Below, one piece after another: positions 31,664-39,259 of a DNA stretch of 64,000 nucleotides. The DNA lies in NCBI RefSeq assembly GCF_001189535.1, contig NZ_CP012070.1, forward strand, positions 806,001-870,000, given 5' to 3'. The stretch comes from Arsenicicoccus sp. oral taxon 190 (lineage in GTDB: Bacteria; Actinomycetota; Actinomycetes; Actinomycetales; Dermatophilaceae). Under the pieces are notes generated by a model. That model made no database searches. It had not been told where the DNA came from and saw only the letters and a list, made by a program, of their open reading frames with translations. A program made the translations under genes and the position numbers. Each line of letters begins with the position of its first letter. Within the stretch, counting starts at the first letter, position 1.

Positions 31664-33142
31664 TCAGCCGAGCCAGGCCGCCGCGCGCTCCAGGTGAGCC
31701 GACTGTCGCGCCTCGTCGAAACCGTCCCACAGGGCCGGGATGCGGCGCGAGCGATGGTTGGCCTCGAACACCTCACGATGATCACGCACGAATGCCCAGT
31801 AGAGACCGTCCCAGTCCTTGCGCCAGTCCCCGGGCGGCAGGTCCGACATCGACGTGAGGTAGTTGCTGCCCGACACATAGGGCTTGGTCGTCATGGCCTC
31901 GCCGACGGCGAACTGGCTCATGGCATAGACGTTGGGCACCATCACCCAGTCGTAGGCGTCGACGAACATCTGCATGAACCACTCGTAGGCGTCCGCCGGG
32001 TCCGTGCGCAGCAGGCACATCGCGTTGCCGAGCACCATCAGCCGCTCGATGTGGTGGGCGTAGCCGGTGTCCAGGACCCGAGCGACCACCAGGTCCACCG
32101 GCAGGAGCCCCGTCCGTGCCGTCCACCAGCCCTCGTCCAGTGGCCTGGTGTGCCGAAGGGTGTTGGCGGTGCGGATCCGTGGACCGTAGAGGTGGTACGT
32201 CGCGCGTATGTACTCCCGCCACCCGATGATCTGCCGCACGAAGCCCTCGAGCGAGGCGAGCGGCACGTCCCGGTCGTCCGCGGCGGCCAGCACCGTGTCG
32301 AGCACCTCGGAGGGGGTGAGCAGACCGATGTTGAGCATCGGGGTCAGCAACCCGTGGTGCACGAAGGCGTGCCGGCTGGAGATGGCGTCCTCGTAGGGCC
32401 CGAACAGGTCGAGCCGCTCGACGACGAAGTCGCGCAGGTGCTGGCGGGCCTCGTCGTGGGACGTCGGCCAACCGAACGTGCGGGGGTCGCCCGGCGCGTC
32501 CGGGAACTCCTGCTCGACCCACGTGATCGCTTCCCGCACCTCCGGCGCGTGCTCGGTCACCAGGCGGACCGGCGGCGGGTGGTAGCCCCGGGGCAGCTTC
32601 TTGCGGTTGTCGGTGTCGAAGGACCAACGACCCCCGACCGGGGCGCTGCCGTCCACGAGGACGTCGAGGCGGCGCCGCTGCCAGGTGTAGAAGTGCTGCA
32701 TCCGCGCGGGGTGCTCGGCGAACCAGTCGGTGAGCTCGCGCCGGGTGGTCAGGAAGCCGGGCGTCTCCAGCACGTCCTGCGGCTGCAGCCGGTACCCACC
32801 CGCGGCCAGGGCGTCGGTCAGGCCACGGGCGAGCCAGTCGTCGTGCACGTCATACACCTGCACCTGGGACGGGCGCCGATGGCGCACGAGGGCCGCCAGA
32901 CGATCAGCGGTGGCCGCCTCCGCACGGGAGTCGATCATCTCCACCGTGTGGCCCCGCTCCGTCAGCCGTCGCGCAAAGCGTGCCATCGACGCCCGGTGGA
33001 GCACGAGCTTGTGAGCGTGGAAGGCGTACTGCCGCAGCAACAGATCGTCCTCCACCAGGACGAAGGAGGTCCCGCGGGGGGCATCCAGATGCGTCTCGAA
33101 CAACTGGTGGGGAAGCACGAGGCGTAGCACCGGACCGGTCAT
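31664..33142 (-). CDS. Photolyase/cryptochrome-related protein (PhrB/FeS-BCP family) without FeS cysteines
   Basis: 492 residues from ATG 33142 (AAGGTGAG upstream). LRLVLPHQLFETHLDAP begins the DPRP domain; the FAD-binding half shows WREYIRATYHLYGP, TGYAHHIERLMVLGN and ADAYEWFMQMFVDAYDWVMV then TKPYVSGSNYLTSMSD. In PhrB-type enzymes four Cys bind a [4Fe-4S] cluster; here only one Cys exists in the whole protein (NAMCLL), and the usual Cys-rich stretch after MSD reads LPPGDWRKDWDGLYWAF. Repair or light sensing is likely, but its cofactor set must differ. Lies near the carotenoid genes, as photolyases often do. Confidence 0.8.
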   Translation of the reverse strand: MTGPVLRLVLPHQLFETHLDAPRGTSFVLVEDDLLLRQYAFHAHKLVLHRASMARFARRLTERGHTVEMIDSRAEAATADRLAALVRHRRPSQVQVYDVHDDWLARGLTDALAAGGYRLQPQDVLETPGFLTTRRELTDWFAEHPARMQHFYTWQRRRLDVLVDGSAPVGGRWSFDTDNRKKLPRGYHPPPVRLVTEHAPEVREAITWVEQEFPDAPGDPRTFGWPTSHDEARQHLRDFVVERLDLFGPYEDAISSRHAFVHHGLLTPMLNIGLLTPSEVLDTVLAAADDRDVPLASLEGFVRQIIGWREYIRATYHLYGPRIRTANTLRHTRPLDEGWWTARTGLLPVDLVVARVLDTGYAHHIERLMVLGNAMCLLRTDPADAYEWFMQMFVDAYDWVMVPNVYAMSQFAVGEAMTTKPYVSGSNYLTSMSDLPPGDWRKDWDGLYWAFVRDHREVFEANHRSRRIPALWDGFDEARQSAHLERAAAWLG

Positions 33143-33220
33143 GAAGCTCACCTTGTCACGCCGCCACGTCCAACAGCTCGGTATGCCGAGCTCAGCGCCC
33201 CCAAGCTGCGGGCACAGGCC

Positions 33221-33236
33221 GATCCGGCGCCGGATC
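33221..33236. promoter_or_regulatory. 16-bp perfect palindrome in the divergent control region
   Basis: GATCCGGCGCCGGATC is its own reverse complement. It lies between the photolyase-like gene (start 33142) and the DUF4143 gene (33306) and could bind a dimeric regulator of either. Confidence 0.45.
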
Positions 33237-33257
33237 CTGCACGAAGTAGACTGGGAG

Positions 33258-33295
33258 ACCTGCAAAAGGTAGTCTAGGGCACCTGCAAAAGGTAG
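33258..33295 (+). promoter_or_regulatory. Tandem operator-like repeats before the DUF4143 gene
   Basis: ACCTGCAAAAGGTAG occurs at 33258-33272 and 33281-33295, 23 bases apart, each containing ACCT-gcaaa-AGGT half-sites. TAGACT (33247-33252) and AGTCTA (33270-33275) bracket the first copy. The second copy ends 10 bases before the GTG at 33306, leaving no room for a ribosome site, so the transcript may be leaderless and the repeats may cover its promoter. Confidence 0.55.
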
Positions 33296-33305
33296 CGTAG
33301 CGCTC

Positions 33306-34553
33306 GTGCCCTACCTCTCTCGGACCGTTGACGCAGAGCTGGACGAGCTCCTGCCCGGGGTCGCCGCCATCGCCCTGGACGGGCCCAAGGGTGTCGGCAA
33401 GACGGGCACGGCGCTCCGCCGCGCCGACGCCAGCTGGCTGCTCGATGACCCTGCACAGCGGGAGGTCGTGGCCGCGGACTTCTCCATGAGCGCGGCGCCA
33501 CGAGGCACGCTGCTGATCGACGAGTGGCAACAGCTGCCTCAGGTGTGGGACTCGGTGAGACGGCAGGTCGACGCGGGCGCCCCGCCCGGGCGCTTCCTCC
33601 TGACCGGGTCAGCGACCCCGGTGGACGCCGCGGGGACGCACAGCGGCGCAGGCCGGATCGTGTCCCTGCGGATGCGCCCCATGACGCTGCACGAACGCGC
33701 CCAGACGCAGCCGACCATCTTCCTCGCAGCGCTGCTGCGCGGGGAAGCCGAGATCGGTGGCACGTCCACCCTCGGTCTCACCGACTATGCGGACGCCATC
33801 ACCCGCAGCGGACTGCCCGGCATCATGGGCACCCCACCACGGGTGCGCCGGACTCTCCTCGACTCTTATCTCCGAAGGATCGTGGACCGGGATCTCCCCG
33901 ACGCGGGGGTCGAGGTCCGCCGTCCCGAGACGCTCCGCCGCTGGTTGACGGCGTATGCCGCGGCCTCGTCCACGACCACCGCCTACTCGCGCCTGCTCGA
34001 CGCCACCACGGGTGGCGATGGCTCCCAGCCCGCCAAGACGACCACGATCGCCTACCGCGACCATCTGACGCGCCTCTGGCTGCTCGACCCCGTCCCGGGG
34101 TGGATCCCGGCCAACAACCCCATCCGGCGGCTGCAGCAGGCGCCGAAGCACCAGCTCGCCGACCCAGCCCTCGCGGCGCGCCTCCTCGGACTGAGCGCAT
34201 CCGACCTGACCTCCACCACCGGCGTCCATATGGCGGGGCCCCTCTTCGAGTCGCTCGTCACCCTCGACGTCCGCGTCGCCGCTCAGGCCGCCGAGGCTCA
34301 GGTCCACCACCTCCGCACCAACGGCGGGGAGCACGAGATCGACCTCATCGTCGAAGGCCCCGCCGGCACGATCCTCGGCATCGAGGTCAAGCTCTCCCCC
34401 ACGATCACCGACAGCGACGTCCGCCACCTGCACTGGCTACGGGGTCAGCTCCCCGACCGCGTCGTCGACCTGGCCGTCATCACGACGGGCGCCACGGCCT
34501 ACCGCCGCCGGGACGGGGTCGCCGTCATCCCTCTCGCGCTCCTCGGACCGTGA
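33306..34553 (+). CDS. AAA ATPase with DUF4143 domain
   Basis: 415 residues from GTG 33306. Walker A is ALDGPKGVGKTGTA (near residue 30), Walker B TLLIDEWQQLP (near 70), sensor FLLTGSATP. The C-terminal DUF4143 region ends with a PD-(D/E)XK-like core, EHEIDLIVEGPAGTILGIEVKL. Such proteins are common on mobile or defence islands, but what they do is not established. It converges with hsdM 12 bases away and is driven by the repeats just upstream, so it is probably regulated separately from the restriction operon. Confidence 0.85.
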   Translation: MPYLSRTVDAELDELLPGVAAIALDGPKGVGKTGTALRRADASWLLDDPAQREVVAADFSMSAAPRGTLLIDEWQQLPQVWDSVRRQVDAGAPPGRFLLTGSATPVDAAGTHSGAGRIVSLRMRPMTLHERAQTQPTIFLAALLRGEAEIGGTSTLGLTDYADAITRSGLPGIMGTPPRVRRTLLDSYLRRIVDRDLPDAGVEVRRPETLRRWLTAYAAASSTTTAYSRLLDATTGGDGSQPAKTTTIAYRDHLTRLWLLDPVPGWIPANNPIRRLQQAPKHQLADPALAARLLGLSASDLTSTTGVHMAGPLFESLVTLDVRVAAQAAEAQVHHLRTNGGEHEIDLIVEGPAGTILGIEVKLSPTITDSDVRHLHWLRGQLPDRVVDLAVITTGATAYRRRDGVAVIPLALLGP

Positions 34554-34565
34554 CCCCCAGCGCAT

Positions 34566-36065
34566 TCAGGAGGCCGGCCGCCCCAGTTGCTCCTCCAACG
34601 CGGTCGCGACTGCTTCGAACTCCTCAAGCGCTGCAGTGAGGTCCTCGACGATCTCGCGCGCTAGGACGTCCGGTGACGGCAGGTTGTCGAGGTCCTCGAG
34701 GCTCTCGTCGCGCAGCCAGGTGATGTCGAGGTTGGCCTTGTCACGGCCAGTGATCTCGTCGTAGGTGAACGGCTTCCAGCGTTCGCTCTCCTCCCGCTCG
34801 CCCCCTCTTCCCGGCTTGTACGCCGTGACGAAGTCCTCGAGATCGGCTCGCCGGAGGGGGTTCTGCTTGAGGGTGAAGTGCTTATTCGTTCTGAGGTCGT
34901 AGACCCATAGACGTTCAGTCCAGGGTTGGCCGGGGCGTGCGACCTTCTTGTCGAAGAAGAGGACGTTGGCCTTGACGCCTTGGGCATAGAAGATCCCGGT
35001 CGGTAGGCGCAGCATGGTGTGCAGGTCGAAGTCGGTGAGCAGCTTCCGGCGGATGACTTCGCCAGCGCCGCCCTCGAAGAGCACGTTGTCCGGGAGGACC
35101 ACGGCCGCACGGCCGTTGGTGTCGAGGATCGTCATGATGTGCTGGACGAAGTTGAGTTGCTTGTTGCTCGTTGTCGCGACGAAGTCCTGGCGCTCGATCT
35201 CGCGGTCCTCGCGGACCTCTCGCCCGTCGGCACCGATCATCGTCAGCGACGACTTCTTCCCGAACGGCGGGTTCGACAGCACGACGGTCCAGCGCTGACC
35301 CGGGTCCGCGATGAGCGAGTCCCGGACCTGGATGAGGGAGTCGCCGTCTGCGGAACCCATCCCGTGGAGCAGCAGGTTCATCGCTGCCAGCCGGGCGGTT
35401 CCATCGACGAGCTCGAAGCCGGTGACAAAGCTGTCTCGGAGCTTGTCCCGCTCGGTGGGTGTCATGGATTCGGCGCCCTGCGCGGCATACTCGCTCGCCA
35501 CGAGGAGGAAGCCGCCGGTGCCGCACGCGGGGTCCACGACGGTGTCATCGACCGTTGGCTGGATGACGTCGACGATGGCCTGGATGAGAGCACGCGGAGT
35601 GAAGTACTGCCCCGCGCCGGAGCCTTTGTCGGAGGCGCCCTTGCTGAGCAGCTCCTCGTAGGCGTCGCCCTTGATGTCGGTGCCGGTGCCGCTCCAGTTC
35701 TCCTTGTCGATGAGGTCGACGACGAGGCGCTTGAGCTTTGCTGGGTCCTGTATGCGGTTCTGTGCCTTGCGGAAGATGGTGCCGATGACGCCGGGCTGCC
35801 GGGCGAGACCGTTGAGGATGCGGGTGTACTCGAACTCCAGCTGGTCTCCCTGCGCGTCGAGGAGCCGCTGCCACGAGTACTCCTCCGGCACGATCCGCTG
35901 CGGTCGGAGCTTCCGCGTGGCGCGCTCGTGCGCCATCTTGAGGAAGAGCAGGTAGGTCAGCTGTTCGGTGTACTCGATGACACCGACGCCGTCATCGCGC
36001 AGGACATCGCAGTACGACCACAACTTGTCGACGAGTCGTCGGGAGTCAGTGGCTGTAGTGGTCAT
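34566..36065 (-). CDS. hsdM: Type I restriction-modification methyltransferase subunit
   Basis: 499 residues. The N-terminal helical domain (RRLVDKLWSYCDVLRDDGVG) is followed by the methylase core: DPACGTGGFLLVASEYAA (SAM motif I), SNPPFGKKSS (motif IV, adenine N6) and GAGQYFTPRALIQAIVD. M adds methyl groups to the site chosen by HsdS and protects host DNA. Uniquely here it is the last gene of the operon, downstream of hsdR and hsdS and three extra genes; it overlaps the unknown gene before it by 20 bases. Confidence 0.93.
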   Translation of the reverse strand: MTTTATDSRRLVDKLWSYCDVLRDDGVGVIEYTEQLTYLLFLKMAHERATRKLRPQRIVPEEYSWQRLLDAQGDQLEFEYTRILNGLARQPGVIGTIFRKAQNRIQDPAKLKRLVVDLIDKENWSGTGTDIKGDAYEELLSKGASDKGSGAGQYFTPRALIQAIVDVIQPTVDDTVVDPACGTGGFLLVASEYAAQGAESMTPTERDKLRDSFVTGFELVDGTARLAAMNLLLHGMGSADGDSLIQVRDSLIADPGQRWTVVLSNPPFGKKSSLTMIGADGREVREDREIERQDFVATTSNKQLNFVQHIMTILDTNGRAAVVLPDNVLFEGGAGEVIRRKLLTDFDLHTMLRLPTGIFYAQGVKANVLFFDKKVARPGQPWTERLWVYDLRTNKHFTLKQNPLRRADLEDFVTAYKPGRGGEREESERWKPFTYDEITGRDKANLDITWLRDESLEDLDNLPSPDVLAREIVEDLTAALEEFEAVATALEEQLGRPAS

Positions 36066-36441
36066 GCGTCCTCTTTACCTGCTCGGCCCAGAACTCGAGC
36101 TTCTGGTCCAGTGTGGGCTTGGGGGTGAGTAGGCCGAGCGACGAGGCCAGTCGGAAGAAGCCAGGGCCTGCGTCGTTCTGGCCCAGGTAGACAACGATCG
36201 ACGAGATCAGTGCGCCCACCTCGGCCAGCTTCTCGGTGGCGACCTCTCCGAGGATGGCTCCAAGCGCCGCCCGCTCGCTGTCTTGGTTGAAGTCGAAGCG
36301 TCGGTGGCCTGTCCGCTGGTGCAGGACGGTGTTTACCTCGGTGTACGTGGTCAATCGTGCCAATCGCGCCTGCTCGGCGAGGAACTGGCCTGTCGCCTCG
36401 ACGAGCTCTTGCCACTCGGACTCCTCACGACCCCACTTCAT
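36046..36441 (-). CDS. Unknown protein in the restriction operon (131 aa)
   Basis: Not recognised. ATG at 36441 has GGAGAG four bases upstream. A helical protein: SEWQELVEATGQFLAEQARL, LTTYTEVNTVLHQRTG, then RFDFNQDSERAALGAILGEV and ISSIVVYLGQNDAGPGFFRL. No cysteines, no known catalytic motif seen. Both ends overlap neighbours (17 bases with the nuclease-like gene, 20 with hsdM), so it is a dedicated part of the operon, perhaps an accessory or anti-restriction control subunit. Confidence 0.7.
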   Translation of the reverse strand: MKWGREESEWQELVEATGQFLAEQARLARLTTYTEVNTVLHQRTGHRRFDFNQDSERAALGAILGEVATEKLAEVGALISSIVVYLGQNDAGPGFFRLASSLGLLTPKPTLDQKLEFWAEQVKRTHDHYSH

Positions 36442-37105
36442 TGGTCTCTCCAATCTGGATGATGAGCGCGCGGAATGTCTCCGCTGGACCGGAACCGAGG
36501 GTCGAGTAGTCGATCCACGTCAGCGGATATGAGCCACGCAGGTCGAGTGCCGCTTCTCTGCCGCGAGAGGTGCCGCCGGTGTTGGGTCCCGAAGCGCGTG
36601 GGCCCTCCAGCACGGCGCCTTCGCCGAGCCTGAATGCGTCGGCATTGGTGATCCGGCCGTGGGTACGCGGACGCCAGTAACTGGCGTCATTGGTCAGGAC
36701 GACCACCAGCCCTGTCCACCCTTGCCGGTTGAGTGTGAAGCGTTCTACGCGGTGGATGTCCTTGACGACGTCGTAGCCGCGCAGGTCCGAGGCTCCGTGG
36801 TTCTTCAGTGCGAAAGACTCGCCGCGATCCATTCCCGCCCAGAGTCGGGTCATGTACTTCAACTCAACTGCCAGCCCACGGTCTCCCGCAGGCGTGATCA
36901 GCTCCAGATCGAGACGGACTGCTGGCTCGGGATGAGTCTCGAGCCGCACCGCCAGGTCTGGCCGTTGAAGCTTGGCCTCCCACGCGAACGCGAATTGGAA
37001 GTCAGCTTCGGAGTAGAAGACGGGTCGCTTGGCAGCCAAGCCTCGAAGCACGGCTCGCGCATCAACCAGAGGTTCCTCAGTCGATGCCACGGCTCTCCCA
37101 AGCAC
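36425..37105 (-). CDS. Probable PD-(D/E)XK nuclease-like protein in the restriction operon
   Basis: About 226 residues; GTG at 37105 or 37090 (the latter preceded by GGGAGA). The segment VRLDLELITPAGDRGLAVEL followed by KYM has the spacing D ... x-E-x-K of the PD-(D/E)XK core, with FYSEADFQFAFAWEAKLQ as the leading helix carrying a possible Glu. A second half with DIHRVERFTLNRQGWTGLVV and YWRP resembles nothing I can name. It could cut DNA on its own or act with HsdR/HsdM. Overlaps the GIY-YIG gene by 14-29 bases. Confidence 0.55.
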   Translation of the reverse strand: MLGRAVASTEEPLVDARAVLRGLAAKRPVFYSEADFQFAFAWEAKLQRPDLAVRLETHPEPAVRLDLELITPAGDRGLAVELKYMTRLWAGMDRGESFALKNHGASDLRGYDVVKDIHRVERFTLNRQGWTGLVVVLTNDASYWRPRTHGRITNADAFRLGEGAVLEGPRASGPNTGGTSRGREAALDLRGSYPLTWIDYSTLGSGPAETFRALIIQIGETNEVGS

Positions 37106-37976
37106 CGAAGGAGCCCTCGGCCGACACCCACTCGACGCGTCCGTTGCAGGAGCGACCGAGCGCTACGGCGCCTGCCGTGGACGGGGAGGAGAAGGCGATG
37201 TCCCGGGTCACGAGCCCGACGCCGCCTTCGGCGACGATCGAGCCGTCCGCCAGGAGGCTCTCGTGCCGGGCCCGATAGCCCGCGTAGGCGCGCTGGGTGC
37301 TCATCGCCTTGCCCACACCATGCCAGTGCGGAACCACGCGCGAGCCAGCCAGGAGTGTGAACTCACCATCGATTTGCTGGGCAGACGCCTGAACTCCGGC
37401 CTTGGCGTTGCTCAGCGTGAAGATCGGGGACTCGACGGGGTCAGAAGCGACCGGAGTGGGCGCCTTCCGCACTCGAATCGCATTGACCCCCAAGACCGGC
37501 AACATGATCTGCAACTGCCCGATGAAGTACTCCATGTCCGAGGCATCCGCCTCAGGGAGGTTCGGCGTCGGCGGAGCTGTCCCGTTCTCCAGTGAGACGC
37601 GGCCTGCCTTGGTCGCCAACTGGATCAAGCGGGACTCGAGGTACCGGCCGTGAGACTTGGTCAGGTTCGTGTCTTTCGACGTGATGACTACGACTCGGTC
37701 CCAGAACGCTTTGTCCTGACTGTTCGCGTGATACCTAAGGCGGGTCGCGATGACGTCAGCCTCTCCGATGTAGCAGAGGGTGTCCCCCAGCGCTGTCTCG
37801 TCATCGCCGAGCAGGAGGTACACCCCGGTGCGCTGCACTTCCTCGCGCTTCAGGAGATCCGCCAGATCGGAACGCCGGGCGGAGAGAACGTGCCCGGTCC
37901 AGTTGGTGATCTCAGCCGTCGTCAGCCCGCCCGGCGTCCCGTCGACAAGGAACAGTTTCACCTGCTTGCCAGTCAC
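37077..37976 (-). CDS. GIY-YIG nuclease-domain protein with DUF4357
   Basis: 299 residues from GTG 37976 (GTGA overlap with hsdS). The GIY-YIG core reads RTGVYLLLGDDETALGDTLC then YIGEADVIATRLRYH, followed by the catalytic Arg and later Glu (GRYLESRLIQLA). The C-terminal 70 residues (LADGSIVAEGGVGLVTRDIA and SSPSTAGAVALGRSCNG with RVEW) are DUF4357. Such proteins often lie in type I restriction loci, but their role there is not settled; some may be nickases or DNA-binding partners. Confidence 0.85.
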   Translation of the reverse strand: MTGKQVKLFLVDGTPGGLTTAEITNWTGHVLSARRSDLADLLKREEVQRTGVYLLLGDDETALGDTLCYIGEADVIATRLRYHANSQDKAFWDRVVVITSKDTNLTKSHGRYLESRLIQLATKAGRVSLENGTAPPTPNLPEADASDMEYFIGQLQIMLPVLGVNAIRVRKAPTPVASDPVESPIFTLSNAKAGVQASAQQIDGEFTLLAGSRVVPHWHGVGKAMSTQRAYAGYRARHESLLADGSIVAEGGVGLVTRDIAFSSPSTAGAVALGRSCNGRVEWVSAEGSFGAWESRGID

Positions 37977-39259
37977 TGCTGCGCCAACTCCTCGATCACT
38001 TCGGCATCGGTATGCCGTCCCGTCAGCTTCCCCGCGAACGCCGCCGCGAGCACGGCACCCCGCAGCGCCTGACCTCGTCGGGTCGCTGCGTCCAACGAGG
38101 ACTTGAGGCGATTGGACTCACTCCTTCTCTGTGCCAAGTGTCCGATGATCTCCCGTTGCCGCACCATGGAAGGCAGCGGCAGGACCGTGTCTCCCACGGC
38201 CGGTTGGTCGATCTTCGGCATGGAACCAGCGAGCCCTTTGGCGCGAGCCCGCATAGTGCGGTGGGCTCGTTCGGATTGCAGAGCGGCAACAAGGAACCTG
38301 CTGTCCATCAAGCCCTCGTCGGGCCGCAATCGGATCAAGAGATCCGGGAAGATCGCCCACTCACGAGGCCCGTCGTAGCGGGCGCTCGTGCCGACGAGTT
38401 CTGGCGTGTTGGATCGCTGCACAAACACGTCGCCTGGCTCCAGCCATAGCCCCGCGGCGACGGCGTGAGTCGTGGTCGTCCGCTTGGTGTTGCGCTCCGA
38501 GAAGTCACCTTGAGTAACGGCGGTGAGGGTGAGTGTCCGAACCGCGGACGGGTCCTCGGATGACCGGTCCGAGCGGCCATTCCGCATCGGTTCCCTAAGA
38601 ATTTCAGCGACAGTTGTGAGCGGGAACGACTCGTCCCACACCAACGGTTGAAGGGTGGCCTTCATCCACGCAGCTTGCCGCGCGTGAGCGAGCGTCAAAC
38701 TGCTGTGGGCGGCGTCAAGGCGGGAAATGTGTTCTTCGAGCACCTCGACGATCCGCCGCTGCTCAGCCACGCTAGGTACCGGAACAGGCAACTTCAGGAA
38801 GCGGTCTTGTGTCAGGTTCAGACCGCTATCGCTGATACCGGTCTTCATTAGATCTATTCGCCGTTGCGCCTCTGGGCTGAGAAGCCATTTCTCCAAGAAC
38901 TCGGGCAGGAGCGCGTCCTGTGGTCGAAACCGATACATCTTGCCGGACATCATCAGCCGCGGACGCGTCCTCCGCACCAGAGTTGGTACGCCGCATCTGG
39001 ATCGAGGACCTGCGCAAGTCATCAGGAGGTCACCTGCCTGAATCTCGATAGCAGGCCGAGGCTTCAGCGGCTGGGGCAGTTCCTTGTTCTGTGTGTCGTC
39101 GAACCACCCAGCCTGGATTGCTGTTGTCTTGACTACGGCCCAACGCTCGGGATCAGGAGACGGAGTGGGGAGGCAACGAGGACTCCAGCCCTGCTGCAGC
39201 AGTCTCTTGTTGGGCATCGGCAAGAGCACTTCGCCAAGTGGTCTGAAGGGGATAGGCAT
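37973..39259 (-). CDS. hsdS: Type I restriction-modification specificity subunit
   Basis: 428 residues from ATG 39259, overlapping the hsdR stop. Two target-recognition domains separated by conserved helices: first TRD ends with LPVPVPSVAEQRRIVEVLEE, and the second with LPLPSMVRQREIIGHLAQRR and a C-terminal helical spacer ending LTGRHTDAEVIEELAQQ. The recognised site is bipartite but cannot be read from sequence. Base composition is lower in GC than flanking genes, which fits frequent exchange of TRDs. Confidence 0.9.
   Translation of the reverse strand: MPIPFRPLGEVLLPMPNKRLLQQGWSPRCLPTPSPDPERWAVVKTTAIQAGWFDDTQNKELPQPLKPRPAIEIQAGDLLMTCAGPRSRCGVPTLVRRTRPRLMMSGKMYRFRPQDALLPEFLEKWLLSPEAQRRIDLMKTGISDSGLNLTQDRFLKLPVPVPSVAEQRRIVEVLEEHISRLDAAHSSLTLAHARQAAWMKATLQPLVWDESFPLTTVAEILREPMRNGRSDRSSEDPSAVRTLTLTAVTQGDFSERNTKRTTTTHAVAAGLWLEPGDVFVQRSNTPELVGTSARYDGPREWAIFPDLLIRLRPDEGLMDSRFLVAALQSERAHRTMRARAKGLAGSMPKIDQPAVGDTVLPLPSMVRQREIIGHLAQRRSESNRLKSSLDAATRRGQALRGAVLAAAFAGKLTGRHTDAEVIEELAQQ

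Noticed and set aside
33306..34553. DUF4143 protein as part of the restriction operon
   Set aside because: It is on the opposite strand, convergent with hsdM and has its own repeated operator; association is positional only.
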